Shown: in pieces, positions 26,762 through 35,885 of the stretch
How positions within the stretch are numbered: the first letter of the stretch is position 1
How the letters are laid out: the number at the start of each line of letters is the position of its first letter
Origin: Rhodopseudomonas sp. AAP120
GTDB taxonomy: Bacteria > Pseudomonadota > Alphaproteobacteria > Rhizobiales > Xanthobacteraceae
Reading direction: 5' to 3'
Assembly (NCBI RefSeq): GCF_001295845.1
Contig: NZ_LJIC01000048.1
Location: forward strand, 1-37,161
DNA: 37,161 nucleotides
Notes under the pieces: generated by a model
Told to the model about the DNA's origin: nothing
The model's input: only the letters and a program-made list of their open reading frames with translations
The model's database searches: none
Made by a program: the position numbers and the translations under genes

Positions 26762-27652
26762 ATGGCCGACGAGCACCGTTCGCGACTGGGGCGGGGGCTG
26801 GCGAGCCTGATCGGAGATGTCGGCGGCGAGGCCGCGCATGTCGAACGGCCGCGCGGTCAGCGCAAGGTGCCGATTGAATTCATCAAGGCCAATCCGCGCA
26901 ACCCGCGCCGCAACTTCACCGACGCCGAACTGAGCGAGCTGTCGGATTCGATCAAGCAGCACGGCGTGATCCAGCCGATCGTGGTGCGGCCCGTGAAGGG
27001 CGCCAACGATCGCTTCGAGATCATCGCCGGCGAGCGGCGCTGGCGCGCGGCGCAGCGCGCCGGGCTGCACGAAGTGCCGATCGTGCCGGTCGAGGTGTCG
27101 GACGCACTCGCGCTTGAAATCGCCATCGTCGAGAACGTGCAGCGCGAGGATCTCAATCCGCTCGAAGAGGCGCTCGGCTATCACGCGCTCGCCAACGACT
27201 TCAAGCGCAGCCAGGACGAGATCGCCAAGATCGTCGGCAAGAGCCGCAGCCACGTCGCCAACATGATGCGGCTGACCAAGCTGCCCGAGGACGTGCAGGC
27301 GCTGATCGCCGCCGGCGATCTCAGCATGGGCCACGCCCGCGCGCTGATCGGCGTGCCCGATCCGTCGGCCGCGGCCAAGCGCATCGTCGCCGAAGGCCTC
27401 AACGTCCGGCAGACCGAAGCGCTCGCGCACGAAGAGGGCGTGCCCGAACGCAAGCCGCAGAAGCCGCGCGCCGCCGCGAGCGCCAAGCCGGCGAAGGACA
27501 CCGATACGATCGCACTGGAAAAGCGCGTCTCCGACGCGCTCGGCATGAAGCTGACGATCGACGATCACGACGGCGCCGGCACAGTCCAGATCCGCTACGC
27601 CGATCTCGACCAGCTCGACGACATCATCCGCAGGCTCGAAGCGGGCGGTTAG
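26762..27652 (+). CDS. parB: chromosome partitioning protein ParB
   Basis: A 296-residue centromere-binding CTPase. The N-terminal RLGRGLASLIGD binds ParA; the CTP-binding ParB/Srx domain has NPRNPRRNF, HGVIQPIVVRP and GERRWRAAQRAG; the central helix-turn-helix that reads parS is about SQDEIAKIVGKSRSHVANMMRL; and the C-terminal dimerisation segment ends LDQLDDIIRRLEAGG. ATG 26762 has GGGAG 6 bases upstream; an in-frame GTG at 26726 is rejected. Its substrate sites are the four parS sequences upstream of parA. Confidence 0.98.
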   Translation: MADEHRSRLGRGLASLIGDVGGEAAHVERPRGQRKVPIEFIKANPRNPRRNFTDAELSELSDSIKQHGVIQPIVVRPVKGANDRFEIIAGERRWRAAQRAGLHEVPIVPVEVSDALALEIAIVENVQREDLNPLEEALGYHALANDFKRSQDEIAKIVGKSRSHVANMMRLTKLPEDVQALIAAGDLSMGHARALIGVPDPSAAAKRIVAEGLNVRQTEALAHEEGVPERKPQKPRAAASAKPAKDTDTIALEKRVSDALGMKLTIDDHDGAGTVQIRYADLDQLDDIIRRLEAGG

Positions 27653-27690
27653 TTCACGTTGTTAGTTGACGCCTTGAACGGCGATCTATC

Positions 27691-27849
27691 GTTTGTCATT
27701 CCGGGGCGCGCAGCGTAGCTGCGCGAACCCGGAATCCATACTCACAAGTCTTTCATGTGAGCACGATGGCGACGGCTCTGTTCTTAAATCCTGGGCACAG
27801 GGATTATGGATTCCGGGCTCGCGCTACGCGCGCCCCGGAATGACGAACG
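27691..27849. repeat. palindromic intergenic repeat, family 6
   Basis: Arms at about 27691-27740 (GTCATTCCGGGGCGCGC...) and 27806-27849 (...GCGCGCCCCGGAATGAC) are imperfect inverted copies; CCGGAATCCATA / TATGGATTCCGG forms an inner pair. Lies in the 397-base gap between the convergent parB and holA genes, where I see no gene. Confidence 0.85.
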
Positions 27850-27921
27850 AGAGGGTAGTTGTCTCGCGAGGTTCGTGCGTGGCCTTCGCTGCGCCCAGTA
27901 CGTCGCGTGAGCAAAGCGAAG

Positions 27922-27987
27922 CGTGCCCACGCGTCCTGCGGCGGAGATTAGCGCGCAATGCGCGCGTGGGCACAGCGCTTCACGCCT
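27922..27987. repeat. short imperfect palindrome beside holA
   Basis: GAAGCGTGCCCACGCG and CGCGTGGGCACAGCGCTTC are inverted near-copies around a GC-rich centre. They resemble the hairpin at 26541-26568, so the two are probably one repeat type. Confidence 0.6.
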
Positions 27988-28006
27988 TTGCCCCGCCTGC
28001 ATTCAC

Positions 28007-28050
28007 CGAACCACTTTCCCGAACCACTTTCCCGAACCACTTTCCCGAAC
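28007..28050. repeat. 13-base tandem repeat abutting the holA stop codon
   Basis: Three direct copies of CGAACCACTTTCC plus a partial fourth. The array ends at the holA stop codon (28050-28052). Confidence 0.9.
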
Positions 28051-29078
28051 TAACTCCGTCGCCGCGCGCTCACCGCGATCGACAGCAGCGTGCGCTGGGC
28101 GATGGCGGCGCCGAGGGTGGCCTGGCGGCGTGTATCAAGTGCGGCGACGGCGAGCTGATCGATGATCTGCGCCAAGCGGGCCGGGGATAGATTGCGCAGC
28201 GCGGTTTCGGCCGCGGTCTTGCGCGAGAAGTGCAGCCGCGGAAAGCCGCTGTCGAGCGCGGTCGCGGCCGGCGTTCCGCCCTCGACCGTCAGGCTGGTCT
28301 TGTGCAGGAATGCGGCGTGACGCTGCGCCGCCAGGATGATCTGGCCCGGATAGGTGCCGGCCACCATCGCCTTGGCGAATTCACTCTCGACAATCTGCGG
28401 CTTGCCCGAAAACGCCGCGTCGACGATGACGTCGAGCTTGAGGTCGGACGCGTCGGAGACACACGCCATGACGTCGTCGAGCGTGATCTCACCTTGGCCA
28501 TGGGCGTAGAGCGTGAGCTTGCGCACTTCGTTGCGCGAGGCCTGGCGGTCGCCGCCGAGCAGCGTCATCAGCACCGCGCGAGCGTCGCGGCCGATCTGCA
28601 GATTGGAGGCCCGCAGTTCGTCGTCGATCAGCTTGGCGAGGTCGGCTTCTGCGTCCGGATAGCAGCCGATCGCCACCGCGCTCGGCGCTTTCTCGCAGGC
28701 TTTGCGCAGCGCGTTGTCGGGCTTGATGTCGCCCGCCTCGATGACGATGCGGCATTCCTTCGGCGGCGTTGCGGCGAGTGCTTCGACGCCGGCGACGAAA
28801 CTGCGCGAGCCGGCGCGCACACGAATCGCGCGGCGGCCGCCGAACATCGGGATCGCCAGCGCCTCGTCGACCAGCCGCGACGGCTCGGCGGCGAGCTCGT
28901 CGCCGTCGAGGCGCACCAGGGCGAACGGATCCTTGGGATCGTCGAGCGCGGAAGCGATCAGCGCGTCGGCGCGTTCACGCACCAGGCCGGCATCCGGGCC
29001 GTACAGCAGAACGATCGGCCGCGCCGGGTCGGGGCGGGTGATGAAGGCGGTGGCGTCTCGTCCACGCAGCGCGACCAT
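28050..29078 (-). CDS. holA: DNA polymerase III subunit delta
   Basis: A 342-residue clamp-loader subunit that opens the sliding clamp. Domain I begins with the degenerate ATPase-like LLYGPDAGLVRERADALI, followed by LVRLDGDELAAEPSRLVDEALAIPMFGGRRAIRVRAG, which is characteristic of the family, then LLGGDRQASRNEVRKLTLYA and the C-terminal collar with AAQRHAAFLHK. Length is normal. It lies 47 bases downstream of lptE in the leuS-lptE-holA block, an order conserved across Proteobacteria. Confidence 0.95.
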   Translation of the reverse strand: MVALRGRDATAFITRPDPARPIVLLYGPDAGLVRERADALIASALDDPKDPFALVRLDGDELAAEPSRLVDEALAIPMFGGRRAIRVRAGSRSFVAGVEALAATPPKECRIVIEAGDIKPDNALRKACEKAPSAVAIGCYPDAEADLAKLIDDELRASNLQIGRDARAVLMTLLGGDRQASRNEVRKLTLYAHGQGEITLDDVMACVSDASDLKLDVIVDAAFSGKPQIVESEFAKAMVAGTYPGQIILAAQRHAAFLHKTSLTVEGGTPAATALDSGFPRLHFSRKTAAETALRNLSPARLAQIIDQLAVAALDTRRQATLGAAIAQRTLLSIAVSARRRS

Positions 29079-29125
29079 GACGAATCAACCCGACGCAGCG
29101 ACGCGAAGGCCGCGCATGGCCCGTC

Positions 29126-29686
29126 TCACATGCCGGCGTAGAAGAACGAGGCGAGCCGGGTGTTGATGTTCTCGGCGATTTCCTGCGAAGCCCGGTCCTC
29201 GGCGTCGCGGCCGGCGCGGGTGCGGGCGAATCGCTGGGTCTGTCCCGGCACGTCGTATTCGACGCGCGAGAAGGTGTTGCCGGTCAGCACGACCTTGCCG
29301 GTCGCGATCTCGGTGAGCCGGTAGCTGGCGTCGATGCCGTAATTCTCGATCGTCGGCAGCGCAGTGTTGGGATCGACGATCAGCGACGACCGCTGCGTGT
29401 TGATGTTGAGCGCCAGGCTGTACAGCGGCGGCGCGCCGGTGGCGGCGCCGTACATCTTGAACATCAGCGCATTGCGGATTTCGACGCCGATTCGGGCGTT
29501 GCGCGAGCCGTTCGGCAGCTTGAGCGGCGGGACCTCGACGGCGGAGATCTTGTCGCGCAGCGTCGGCGATCCGTCGCCGCGATCGGCGTACATCGGCTGA
29601 AAGCAGGCGGCGAGCGGCGCCGTCAGCACCGCCGCAAGTGCCAGCCTCGCGACCACTTTCGCCACAGCGGGCCTAACCGACGACAT
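29126..29686 (-). CDS. lptE: LPS-assembly lipoprotein LptE-like
   Basis: A 186-residue predicted lipoprotein. The signal peptide ends in the lipobox LAAC with acylated Cys28 ([15 protein letters not shown]). In the outer membrane LptE forms a plug with LptD for lipopolysaccharide insertion. Sequence is poorly conserved between phyla; the call uses the lipobox, the CFQPMYA start typical of alphaproteobacterial members, and the position between leuS and holA, the standard place for lptE. The start overlaps the leuS stop by 14 bases. Confidence 0.88.
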   Translation of the reverse strand: MSSVRPAVAKVVARLALAAVLTAPLAACFQPMYADRGDGSPTLRDKISAVEVPPLKLPNGSRNARIGVEIRNALMFKMYGAATGAPPLYSLALNINTQRSSLIVDPNTALPTIENYGIDASYRLTEIATGKVVLTGNTFSRVEYDVPGQTQRFARTRAGRDAEDRASQEIAENINTRLASFFYAGM

Positions 29687-32297
29687 TCACGATCCTCTGC
29701 GGAACCACGATCACCTTGCGGACGGGCTTGCCGTCCAGCGCTTGTCTTACCGCATCGAGGGCCAAAACGGCAGCCTCAATTTCTGCGGTCGCGGCAGCCC
29801 GGGGCACCGTGACCTCGGCGCGCTTCTTGCCATTGACCTGCACTGGCAACGTGATGCTGTCCTCGACCAGCAGATCGCGCTCGATCTGCGGCCACTCGGC
29901 CTCGGACACCAGGCCCGGCTGCCCGAGCACCGCCCAGCATTCCTCGGCGAGGTGCGGCATCATCGGATGGAACAGCTGCACCAGGATGACGGTGGCCTCA
30001 CGAATCGCCCAGGCCAGGTCCGGCGTCGGCGTGCCGGCCTTGGCCAGGACGTCGCCGAGCCCGTTGGAGAATTCGCGGATGTGAGCGAGGCTGACGTTGA
30101 ACGCCAGCCGCTCGATGCCGGACAGCACCTTGTCCAGCGCGCCATGCGCCGCTTTGCGCACCGCCAGCGCCTCGGCGCCGAAGCTCTCGGGCCGCGCCGC
30201 CGGGGCCGAACGGGCGATCTCGGCGGCATCGTTCACCATCCGCCACAACCGCTGCACGAAGCGCGACGCGCCCTTCACGCCTTCCTCGCTCCAGATCACG
30301 TCGCGATCGGGCGGCGAGTCCGACAGCATGAACCAGCGCGCGGTATCGGCCCCATAGGTGCCGATGATCTCGTCGGGGTCGACGGTGTTGCGCTTGGACT
30401 TCGACATCTTCTCGATCGGGCCGATCTCGACCGGCGTGCCGCCGTCGAGCAGCGTCGCCTTCCGCGAATCACCCTCGATCGTGATCGAGATCTCCGCCGG
30501 CGAGGCGAAGTGGCCGTCGGCGGTCCGATAGGTCTCGTGCACCACCATGCCCTGGGTGAACATGCCCTTGAATGGCTCGTCCAGCGCGACGTGACCGGTC
30601 GCCTTCATGGCCCGGGTGAAGAAGCGGCTGTAGAGCAGATGCAGAATCGCGTGCTCGACGCCGCCGATATACTGATCGACCGGCAGCATGCGGTTGACGA
30701 CGTCGGGCGTGGTCGGCGCGGTCTCGTTCCACGGATCGGTGAAGCGCGCGAAGTACCAGGATGAATCGACGAACGTATCCATCGTGTCGGTTTCGCGCAG
30801 CGCCTTAGCCCCGCATTGCGGGCAGGCGACGTGCTTCCAAGTCGGATCGTGATCGAGCGCGTTGCCGGGCTTGTCGAACGAGACGTCCTCCGGCAATTCG
30901 ACCGGCAGGTCCTTGTCGGGCACCGGCACGACGCCGCACACCTCGCAATGGATCACCGGGATCGGGCAGCCCCAATAGCGCTGACGCGAGATACCCCAGT
31001 CGCGCAGGCGGAAGTTGACCTTGCGCTCGCCGACCGGCGCGCCGCCGAGCTGCGCCGTCTCCAGCCGCTTGGCGACTTCTTCCTTGGCGTCGGCGATCGT
31101 CATGCCGTCGAGGAAGCGTGAATTGATCATGCGGCCGTCGCCGTCATAGGCCTCGTCGGTGATGACGAAGCTGGCCGGGTCCTGACCTTCGGGACAGACC
31201 ACCGGCGTGTTGCCGAGCTGGTACTTGTTGACGAAGTCGAGGTCGCGCTGATCGTGCGCCGGGCAACCGAAGATCGCGCCGGTGCCGTATTCCATCAGCA
31301 CGAAGTTGGCCACATAGACCGGGATCTGCCAGTTCGGGTCGAACGGATGCACGGCGCGGATGCCGGTGTCGATGCCCTGCTTCTCGGCGGTGTCGATCTC
31401 GGCCTGCGCGGTGCCGCGCCTCTTGCAGTCCTCGACGAAGGCCGCGATCTGCGGGTTGTTCGCCGCAGCCGCCTGCGCCAGCGGATGATCCGCCGCGATC
31501 GCCATGAACTTGGCGCCGAACAGCGTATCGGGCCGCGTGGTGAAGATCTTCAGCTCGGTCTCGCCGGCCGGTGTCGTCGTGGGATCGAGCGCGAACCGGA
31601 CCAGCAGGCCTTCGCTGCGGCCGATCCAGTTGCGCTGCATCAGCCGCACCTTGTCGGGCCAGCGGTCGAGCGTCTCCAGCGCGTCCAGGAGCTCCTGGGA
31701 GTACTTGGTGATCTTGAACACCCACTGGTTCATCTCGCGCAGCTCGACGACGGCGCCCGAGCGCCAGCCGCGGCCGTCGATCACCTGCTCGTTGGCCAGC
31801 ACGGTCATGTCGACCGGGTCCCAATTGAGCTTGCGGGTCTCCCGTTCGGCGAGTCCCGCCTTCAGGAAGTCCAGAAACATTTTCTGCTGGTGCTTGTAGT
31901 AGCGCGGGTCGCAGGTCGCGAATTCACGCGCCCAATCGAGCGACAGCCCCATGGTCTGGAGCTGCTTCTTCATCGCCGCGATATTGTCGTAGGTCCACGC
32001 CTTGGGCGCGACCTTGCGCTCGATCGCCGCATTCTCGGCCGGCAGGCCGAACGCGTCCCAGCCCATCGGATGCAGCACGTTGTAGCCGCGCGCCCGCATC
32101 GTCCGCGCCACCACGTCGCCCATGGTGTAGTTGCGGACGTGGCCCATGTGGATGCGCCCCGACGGGTACGGGAACATCTCGAGCACGTAATACTTTGGGC
32201 GCGGGTCGTCGTTCTGCGTGGCGAAGATCTTCGCCTCGTCCCATTTCGCCTGCCATTTCGGCTCGGATTCGCGGGCGTTGTAACGTTCGTTGCTCAT
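29673..32297 (-). CDS. leuS: leucyl-tRNA synthetase
   Basis: An 874-residue class I synthetase that charges tRNA-Leu. The HIGH motif is HMGH at residues 50-53 ([20 protein letters not shown]); the KMSKS motif is KMSKS at about 630-634; the CP1 editing domain lies between (about 225-420), with the threonine-rich [10 protein letters not shown] and [18 protein letters not shown]. Residues 455-510 include a CEVCGVVP / CPQCGAKA zinc-type pair. The anticodon-binding and C-terminal domains are complete. First gene of leuS-lptE-holA. Confidence 0.98.
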   Translation of the reverse strand: MSNERYNARESEPKWQAKWDEAKIFATQNDDPRPKYYVLEMFPYPSGRIHMGHVRNYTMGDVVARTMRARGYNVLHPMGWDAFGLPAENAAIERKVAPKAWTYDNIAAMKKQLQTMGLSLDWAREFATCDPRYYKHQQKMFLDFLKAGLAERETRKLNWDPVDMTVLANEQVIDGRGWRSGAVVELREMNQWVFKITKYSQELLDALETLDRWPDKVRLMQRNWIGRSEGLLVRFALDPTTTPAGETELKIFTTRPDTLFGAKFMAIAADHPLAQAAAANNPQIAAFVEDCKRRGTAQAEIDTAEKQGIDTGIRAVHPFDPNWQIPVYVANFVLMEYGTGAIFGCPAHDQRDLDFVNKYQLGNTPVVCPEGQDPASFVITDEAYDGDGRMINSRFLDGMTIADAKEEVAKRLETAQLGGAPVGERKVNFRLRDWGISRQRYWGCPIPVIHCEVCGVVPVPDKDLPVELPEDVSFDKPGNALDHDPTWKHVACPQCGAKALRETDTMDTFVDSSWYFARFTDPWNETAPTTPDVVNRMLPVDQYIGGVEHAILHLLYSRFFTRAMKATGHVALDEPFKGMFTQGMVVHETYRTADGHFASPAEISITIEGDSRKATLLDGGTPVEIGPIEKMSKSKRNTVDPDEIIGTYGADTARWFMLSDSPPDRDVIWSEEGVKGASRFVQRLWRMVNDAAEIARSAPAARPESFGAEALAVRKAAHGALDKVLSGIERLAFNVSLAHIREFSNGLGDVLAKAGTPTPDLAWAIREATVILVQLFHPMMPHLAEECWAVLGQPGLVSEAEWPQIERDLLVEDSITLPVQVNGKKRAEVTVPRAAATAEIEAAVLALDAVRQALDGKPVRKVIVVPQRIVNVVG

Positions 32298-32387
32298 GGA
32301 GATCAGTCGGGCGGCCGGTTCGAGCGCTGTTCAGGACGGATGGAAGCGCGAATGAGGTCGCAAACCGGTGCGGGCTCGGGGAAAATT

Positions 32388-32404
32388 CGCGCGCGAGGCG
32401 CGCG
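32388..32404 (-). terminator. possible weak terminator after the diguanylate cyclase gene
   Basis: A 7-bp stem of alternating C and G around a 3-base loop, followed on the minus strand by AATTTT. The T-tract is short. It lies 63 bases past the end of the cyclase gene and before leuS. Confidence 0.35.
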
Positions 32405-32466
32405 GAATAGGCCATGAAACACGGCGCCCGGTCAATGGGATGGCGCAGGTGCCCGGCGTACCGGCT

Positions 32467-34143
32467 TCAGCTCGCGATGGCCATCGACACCGGGTCGGCG
32501 ATTCGCATGATGCCGTGTTCGACCACGGTGTTGCGACCGCGATGCTTGGCGGCGTACAGCGCGGCGTCGGCGGCCTCGACCAGCTCGCTCGGGGCGTTGC
32601 CGTCGGTCGGCAAGGCCGCGGCGACGCCGACGCTGATGGTGACGCGCTGGAAGACGCTGGTCCGGTGCGGCAGCGCCAGCCGTTCGATGGTGGCGCGGAC
32701 CATCTCGCCCACGGTCGCGGCGACGGTGGCGTCGCTTTCCGGCAGCAGCAGGCAGAATTCCTCGCCGCCGTAGCGTGCGGCAAATCCGCCGGTGTCGTTG
32801 GCGACGCCGGCCAGGGCCTCGCCGATTCGCGACAGACAGGCGTCGCCCTCGGGATGGCCGTAGCTGTCGTTGAACATCTTGAAGTGGTCGACATCGAGCA
32901 TCAGCAGCGCCACGCCGTGGCCGTTCTGTACGGCGCGCATCCACTCGAAATCGAGCCGGCTCTGGAAGCCGCGGCGATTGGCGAGGCCGCTCAGCAGGTC
33001 CATCGACGCCATCACGGCCAGGCTGTTGTTGGTCGCCACCAGCTCGCGTTCGCGCTGGCCGAGCTGTGCCGCCATGGCGTTGAAGGCGCGTGCCAGCGGC
33101 TGAAATTCCGAGGGCAGCTGGGCGCGGTTGGCGCGCGCCGACCAGTCGCCATGGGCGAACTGGCGGGCCGTCGAGGTCAGCACCGAAATCGGTTTCACGA
33201 TCAGCCGTTCGGCTGCGATCAGCGCGCCGAGCAGGGCGATCAGGCAGACCAGCCCGAGCTCCAGATAGGCGGTCCGGATTTCCTGATTGATCGCGGCGGA
33301 CACGACGCTCTCGTCGAGCGTCGTCACCAGCCGGGCATTGGTGCCGGAAATCCGCGACACGGCGAGCAATCGGCCGTCGTCGTCATGCGCCGTCGCCAGT
33401 TCGCGGTCGCGCGGGTCGGCGCCGAGCGCGAATTTCAGCGGGGCGTCGTCGAGCTTGTGGCCGATCCGGCTGCGCTGGTTGGGGGAGGCCGCCAGCACGG
33501 TGCCTTCGCCGTCGATCAGCGCGACGCTCAGTCCGGCATGGCCGGCCAGATTGGTCATGATGTCGGACAGCCAGTCGAGATTGATGCCGGCGATCAGCAC
33601 CGCCTCTTCGCTCGCATCCACCGCCGACACCGGATAGGCCGCCAGGATCGTGCCCTTGCCGCTCTGCGCGCCGACCACGAAATCGCTGACGACGAAATCG
33701 TGGATCTCGATCGCCTTGCGGAAATACGCCCGCTGGCTGACGTCGGCGCCGACGAACATCGAAGACGTCGAGCAGTGGATGATGCCGTTGCCATCGGCCA
33801 CCGAAAGCATCCGCACCGACGGCAGGTCGACCCGCAGGCTGGCGCGCAGGATGCTGCAGCCGCGGCCGATCTGCGATGCGCCGGCGTGGATATAGGCGGC
33901 CGATTTCAGCACCGCTTCGACCGAGGAAATCACCTCGCGCTGGGCATCGGCGGCGCGCTGCGCCAGGGTCGCGACGTTGTTGGCGACCGCCGCGACCTGG
34001 GTGGCGCGGGTGTGCTCGAGCAGCCGCACCCGATCGAGCATCATCGGGCAAACCAGGATCAGGGCCAGAATCACCAGCCTTGCACGGATCCCAAGCAGCC
34101 CCCTGAGCTTCGCTTTCTTGCGAATGATGGCGATGCGTGACAT
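32467..34143 (-). CDS. membrane sensor diguanylate cyclase (Cache-type sensor, HAMP, GGDEF)
   Basis: A 558-residue protein. A first membrane segment (about 19-37, RLVILALILVCPMML), an extracytoplasmic dCache-like sensor (about 38-265; SSVEAVLKSAAYIH, QRAYFRKAIEIHDFVVSDF), a second membrane helix (about 272-297), a HAMP linker (298-350) and a GGDEF domain. The active-site loop is YGGEEF, with GGEEF at 459-463, so it should make cyclic di-GMP from two GTP. The inhibitory RxxD site expected 5 residues before it is replaced by DTGG, so product inhibition is probably lost. ATG 34143 with AAGGGG just upstream is preferred to 34167. It may respond to small organic ligands, as Cache domains often do. 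Confidence 0.92.
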   Translation of the reverse strand: MSRIAIIRKKAKLRGLLGIRARLVILALILVCPMMLDRVRLLEHTRATQVAAVANNVATLAQRAADAQREVISSVEAVLKSAAYIHAGASQIGRGCSILRASLRVDLPSVRMLSVADGNGIIHCSTSSMFVGADVSQRAYFRKAIEIHDFVVSDFVVGAQSGKGTILAAYPVSAVDASEEAVLIAGINLDWLSDIMTNLAGHAGLSVALIDGEGTVLAASPNQRSRIGHKLDDAPLKFALGADPRDRELATAHDDDGRLLAVSRISGTNARLVTTLDESVVSAAINQEIRTAYLELGLVCLIALLGALIAAERLIVKPISVLTSTARQFAHGDWSARANRAQLPSEFQPLARAFNAMAAQLGQRERELVATNNSLAVMASMDLLSGLANRRGFQSRLDFEWMRAVQNGHGVALLMLDVDHFKMFNDSYGHPEGDACLSRIGEALAGVANDTGGFAARYGGEEFCLLLPESDATVAATVGEMVRATIERLALPHRTSVFQRVTISVGVAAALPTDGNAPSELVEAADAALYAAKHRGRNTVVEHGIMRIADPVSMAIAS

Positions 34144-34179
34144 CGTTGCCCCTTCAAACCCCCGCAAACACCCTAGGTC

Positions 34180-34199
34180 GAAGGGTTCAAGAACCCTTC
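34180..34199. promoter_or_regulatory. perfect 20-bp palindrome upstream of the diguanylate cyclase gene
   Basis: GAAGGGTTCAAGAACCCTTC: 9-base arms around AA, ending 37 bases before the cyclase ATG, in the divergent gap shared with the YggS-type gene. Perfect dyad symmetry suits an operator for a dimeric regulator; a hairpin in the leader RNA is the alternative. Confidence 0.55.
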
Positions 34200-34318
34200 C
34201 TCCAACTCGTTACAATTTGAGCGAAGGCGCCACCCTTGATTGAAGATGACACCTATTTCGTGTGGAAGGTCGCCCGTCCCGGCTGCAGGGCGGGGGGCCT
34301 CGGGGGCGCGGTGGTCCG

Positions 34319-34984
34319 ATGAGCGGGTCGGCAGTCGAGGGGCTCGCGGCGGTCGAGCGGGAGGTTGCGCAGGCGTGCCGCGAGGCGCGCCGGGAGCGGG
34401 ATTCGGTCACGCTGATCGCGGTGTCGAAGACGTTCGACGCCGCGGCCATCGAACCGGTGCTGGCCGCCGGGCAGCGGGTGTTCGGCGAAAACCGCGTGCA
34501 GGAAGCCAAGGCCAAGTGGCCGCCGCTGATCGCCGCCCATCCGGGCACGACGCTGCATCTGATCGGTCCGCTGCAATCCAACAAGGTCAAGGAAGCCGTC
34601 GCGCTGTTCGACGCGATCCATTCGGTCGACCGTCCGAGCCTCGCCGAAGCGCTCGGCAAGGCGCTGCCGGTCTCCGGACGCTCGGTCGAACTGTTCGTTC
34701 AGGTCAACACCGGCGAGGAGCCGCAAAAGGCCGGCGTCGCGCCGCAGGAGGCTGACGGTTTCATCGCGGCCTGCCGCGACCAATGGGGTCTGAGCATCGC
34801 CGGCCTGATGTGCATCCCGCCGGTCGACGAGGCCCCGGCGCCGCACTTTGCGCTGTGCGCCAAGATCGCCAAGCGCAACAGCCTGTCCAAACTGTCGATG
34901 GGCATGAGCGCCGACTTCGCCACCGCGATCGAATTCGGCGCCACCCATGTTCGCGTCGGCTCGGCGATTTTCGGGCATCGGTAG
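34319..34984 (+). CDS. YggS/PROSC-family pyridoxal phosphate homeostasis protein
   Basis: A 221-residue alanine-racemase-fold protein that binds pyridoxal 5'-phosphate and helps keep vitamin B6 and amino acid pools balanced; no enzyme activity is known. PLP should be on Lys37 in LIAVSKTFDAAAI; also seen are VFGENRVQEAKAKWP, LHLIGPLQSNKVKEAV, FVQVNTGEEPQKAG, GLMCIPP, LSMGMSADFATAIEFGATHVRVGSAIFG. ATG 34319 is chosen over a longer start at 34262 whose leader is unconserved. Divergent from the diguanylate cyclase. Confidence 0.95.
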   Translation: MSGSAVEGLAAVEREVAQACREARRERDSVTLIAVSKTFDAAAIEPVLAAGQRVFGENRVQEAKAKWPPLIAAHPGTTLHLIGPLQSNKVKEAVALFDAIHSVDRPSLAEALGKALPVSGRSVELFVQVNTGEEPQKAGVAPQEADGFIAACRDQWGLSIAGLMCIPPVDEAPAPHFALCAKIAKRNSLSKLSMGMSADFATAIEFGATHVRVGSAIFGHR

Positions 34985-35002
34985 GAGGCCACATTCCCGG
35001 TG

Positions 35003-35105
35003 GTCATCGCCCGGCTTGACCGGGCGACCCCATATTCCAGAGCGTCTGAGTTGAACAACGAGTGCTCTGGGATACTGGGCCACCCGCTTTCGCGGGTGGT
35101 GACGG
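35003..35105. repeat. palindromic intergenic repeat, family 3 (copy 2)
   Basis: Shares GTCATCGCCCGGCTTGACC and the CACCCGC...GCGGGTGGTGAC end with 11832-11939, and the inner TATTCCAGAG / CTCTGGGATA pairing. Lies between the convergent YggS-type and YkuD genes. Confidence 0.85.
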
Positions 35106-35155
35106 GGAGTGCATAGCGGGGCGCTGACGGCCCCGCGGCTCCGGCTGGCGCCACC

Positions 35156-35698
35156 TTACCCGATCACGATCTTCGTCTTCGGCCCGATCCGCGCCAGCAG
35201 GCGCAGCAGATTGGGGCGGGTCATGGCGATGCAGCCGGCGGTCGGGCCGAAATTGTCGCGGGCCAGATGCAGGAACACGGCGCTGCCGCGGCCCGAGATG
35301 CGCGGCGTCGTGTTGTGGTCGATCTCGATGATGAAATCGTAGAGGTGATCGGCGCGCTGCAGCCGGTCGCCGGCTTCGCCCGCGCCGCGGCGGAGCGGGC
35401 GGTTGTAGTGCCGGCTGGTGGGATCCTCGCACCACGCATCTTCGGCCGTGATCGGACGGACCGGCAGCAAGGTGCGCGGCCGCGGCGAGCGGTCGGCCCG
35501 CCACCACAGCCGCAGCGGCCGAAACGTGCCGCGCGGCGTGCCGCCGTCGCCCTCGCGCTTGTTGGCCAGAATGCCGCCGCGGCCGAGCGCGACCGGAATG
35601 GTCAGGCCCGCCGCCGTCAGCCAGCCGCGGCTGCGCTGACCGGCCGCGGTCTGAACCCGGATGGTCGACAACGGGGAGGCGGATTTCAAATAAGTCAT
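35156..35698 (-). CDS. YkuD-family L,D-transpeptidase
   Basis: A 180-residue protein of the YkuD catalytic fold. YkuD enzymes cross-link peptidoglycan stem peptides, or join lipoproteins to them, with a Cys nucleophile. Here the active site is AVFLHLARDNFGPTAGCIAM, with His143 and Cys155. KREGDGGTPRGTFRPLRLWW is the substrate-side motif of this subgroup (COG3786-like). No signal peptide is apparent at the N-terminus, although the fold normally acts outside the cytoplasm. Start ATG 35698; it is divergent from the response regulator. Confidence 0.88.
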   Translation of the reverse strand: MTYLKSASPLSTIRVQTAAGQRSRGWLTAAGLTIPVALGRGGILANKREGDGGTPRGTFRPLRLWWRADRSPRPRTLLPVRPITAEDAWCEDPTSRHYNRPLRRGAGEAGDRLQRADHLYDFIIEIDHNTTPRISGRGSAVFLHLARDNFGPTAGCIAMTRPNLLRLLARIGPKTKIVIG

Positions 35699-35812
35699 TG
35701 ATCTGTATTCATTATTAGAAGACCCAGGTCCGTATCGAGGCTCCGCGAACCGGCAAATTTAGCATAGCGCTGTTCAATTCAGCGGGAGCGATCCCTATTT
35801 GCTGTTCTGCGA

Positions 35813-35818
35813 TACAAT
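35813..35818 (+). promoter_or_regulatory. possible -10 element for the response-regulator gene
   Basis: TACAAT (5 of 6 to TATAAT) about 65 bases before the ATG. No good -35 at 16-18 bases upstream was found, so the site may need an activator or may be chance. Confidence 0.3.
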
Positions 35819-35885
35819 CGCGCGTGATTTGGAAGGCATCGGCCCGCATCGGCGGAGCTGCCTGCAAGACCGAAGGACATCGACC

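Noticed and set aside
28007-28050. Possible CRISPR array
   Set aside because: The 13-base units are joined directly without spacers; it is a simple tandem repeat.
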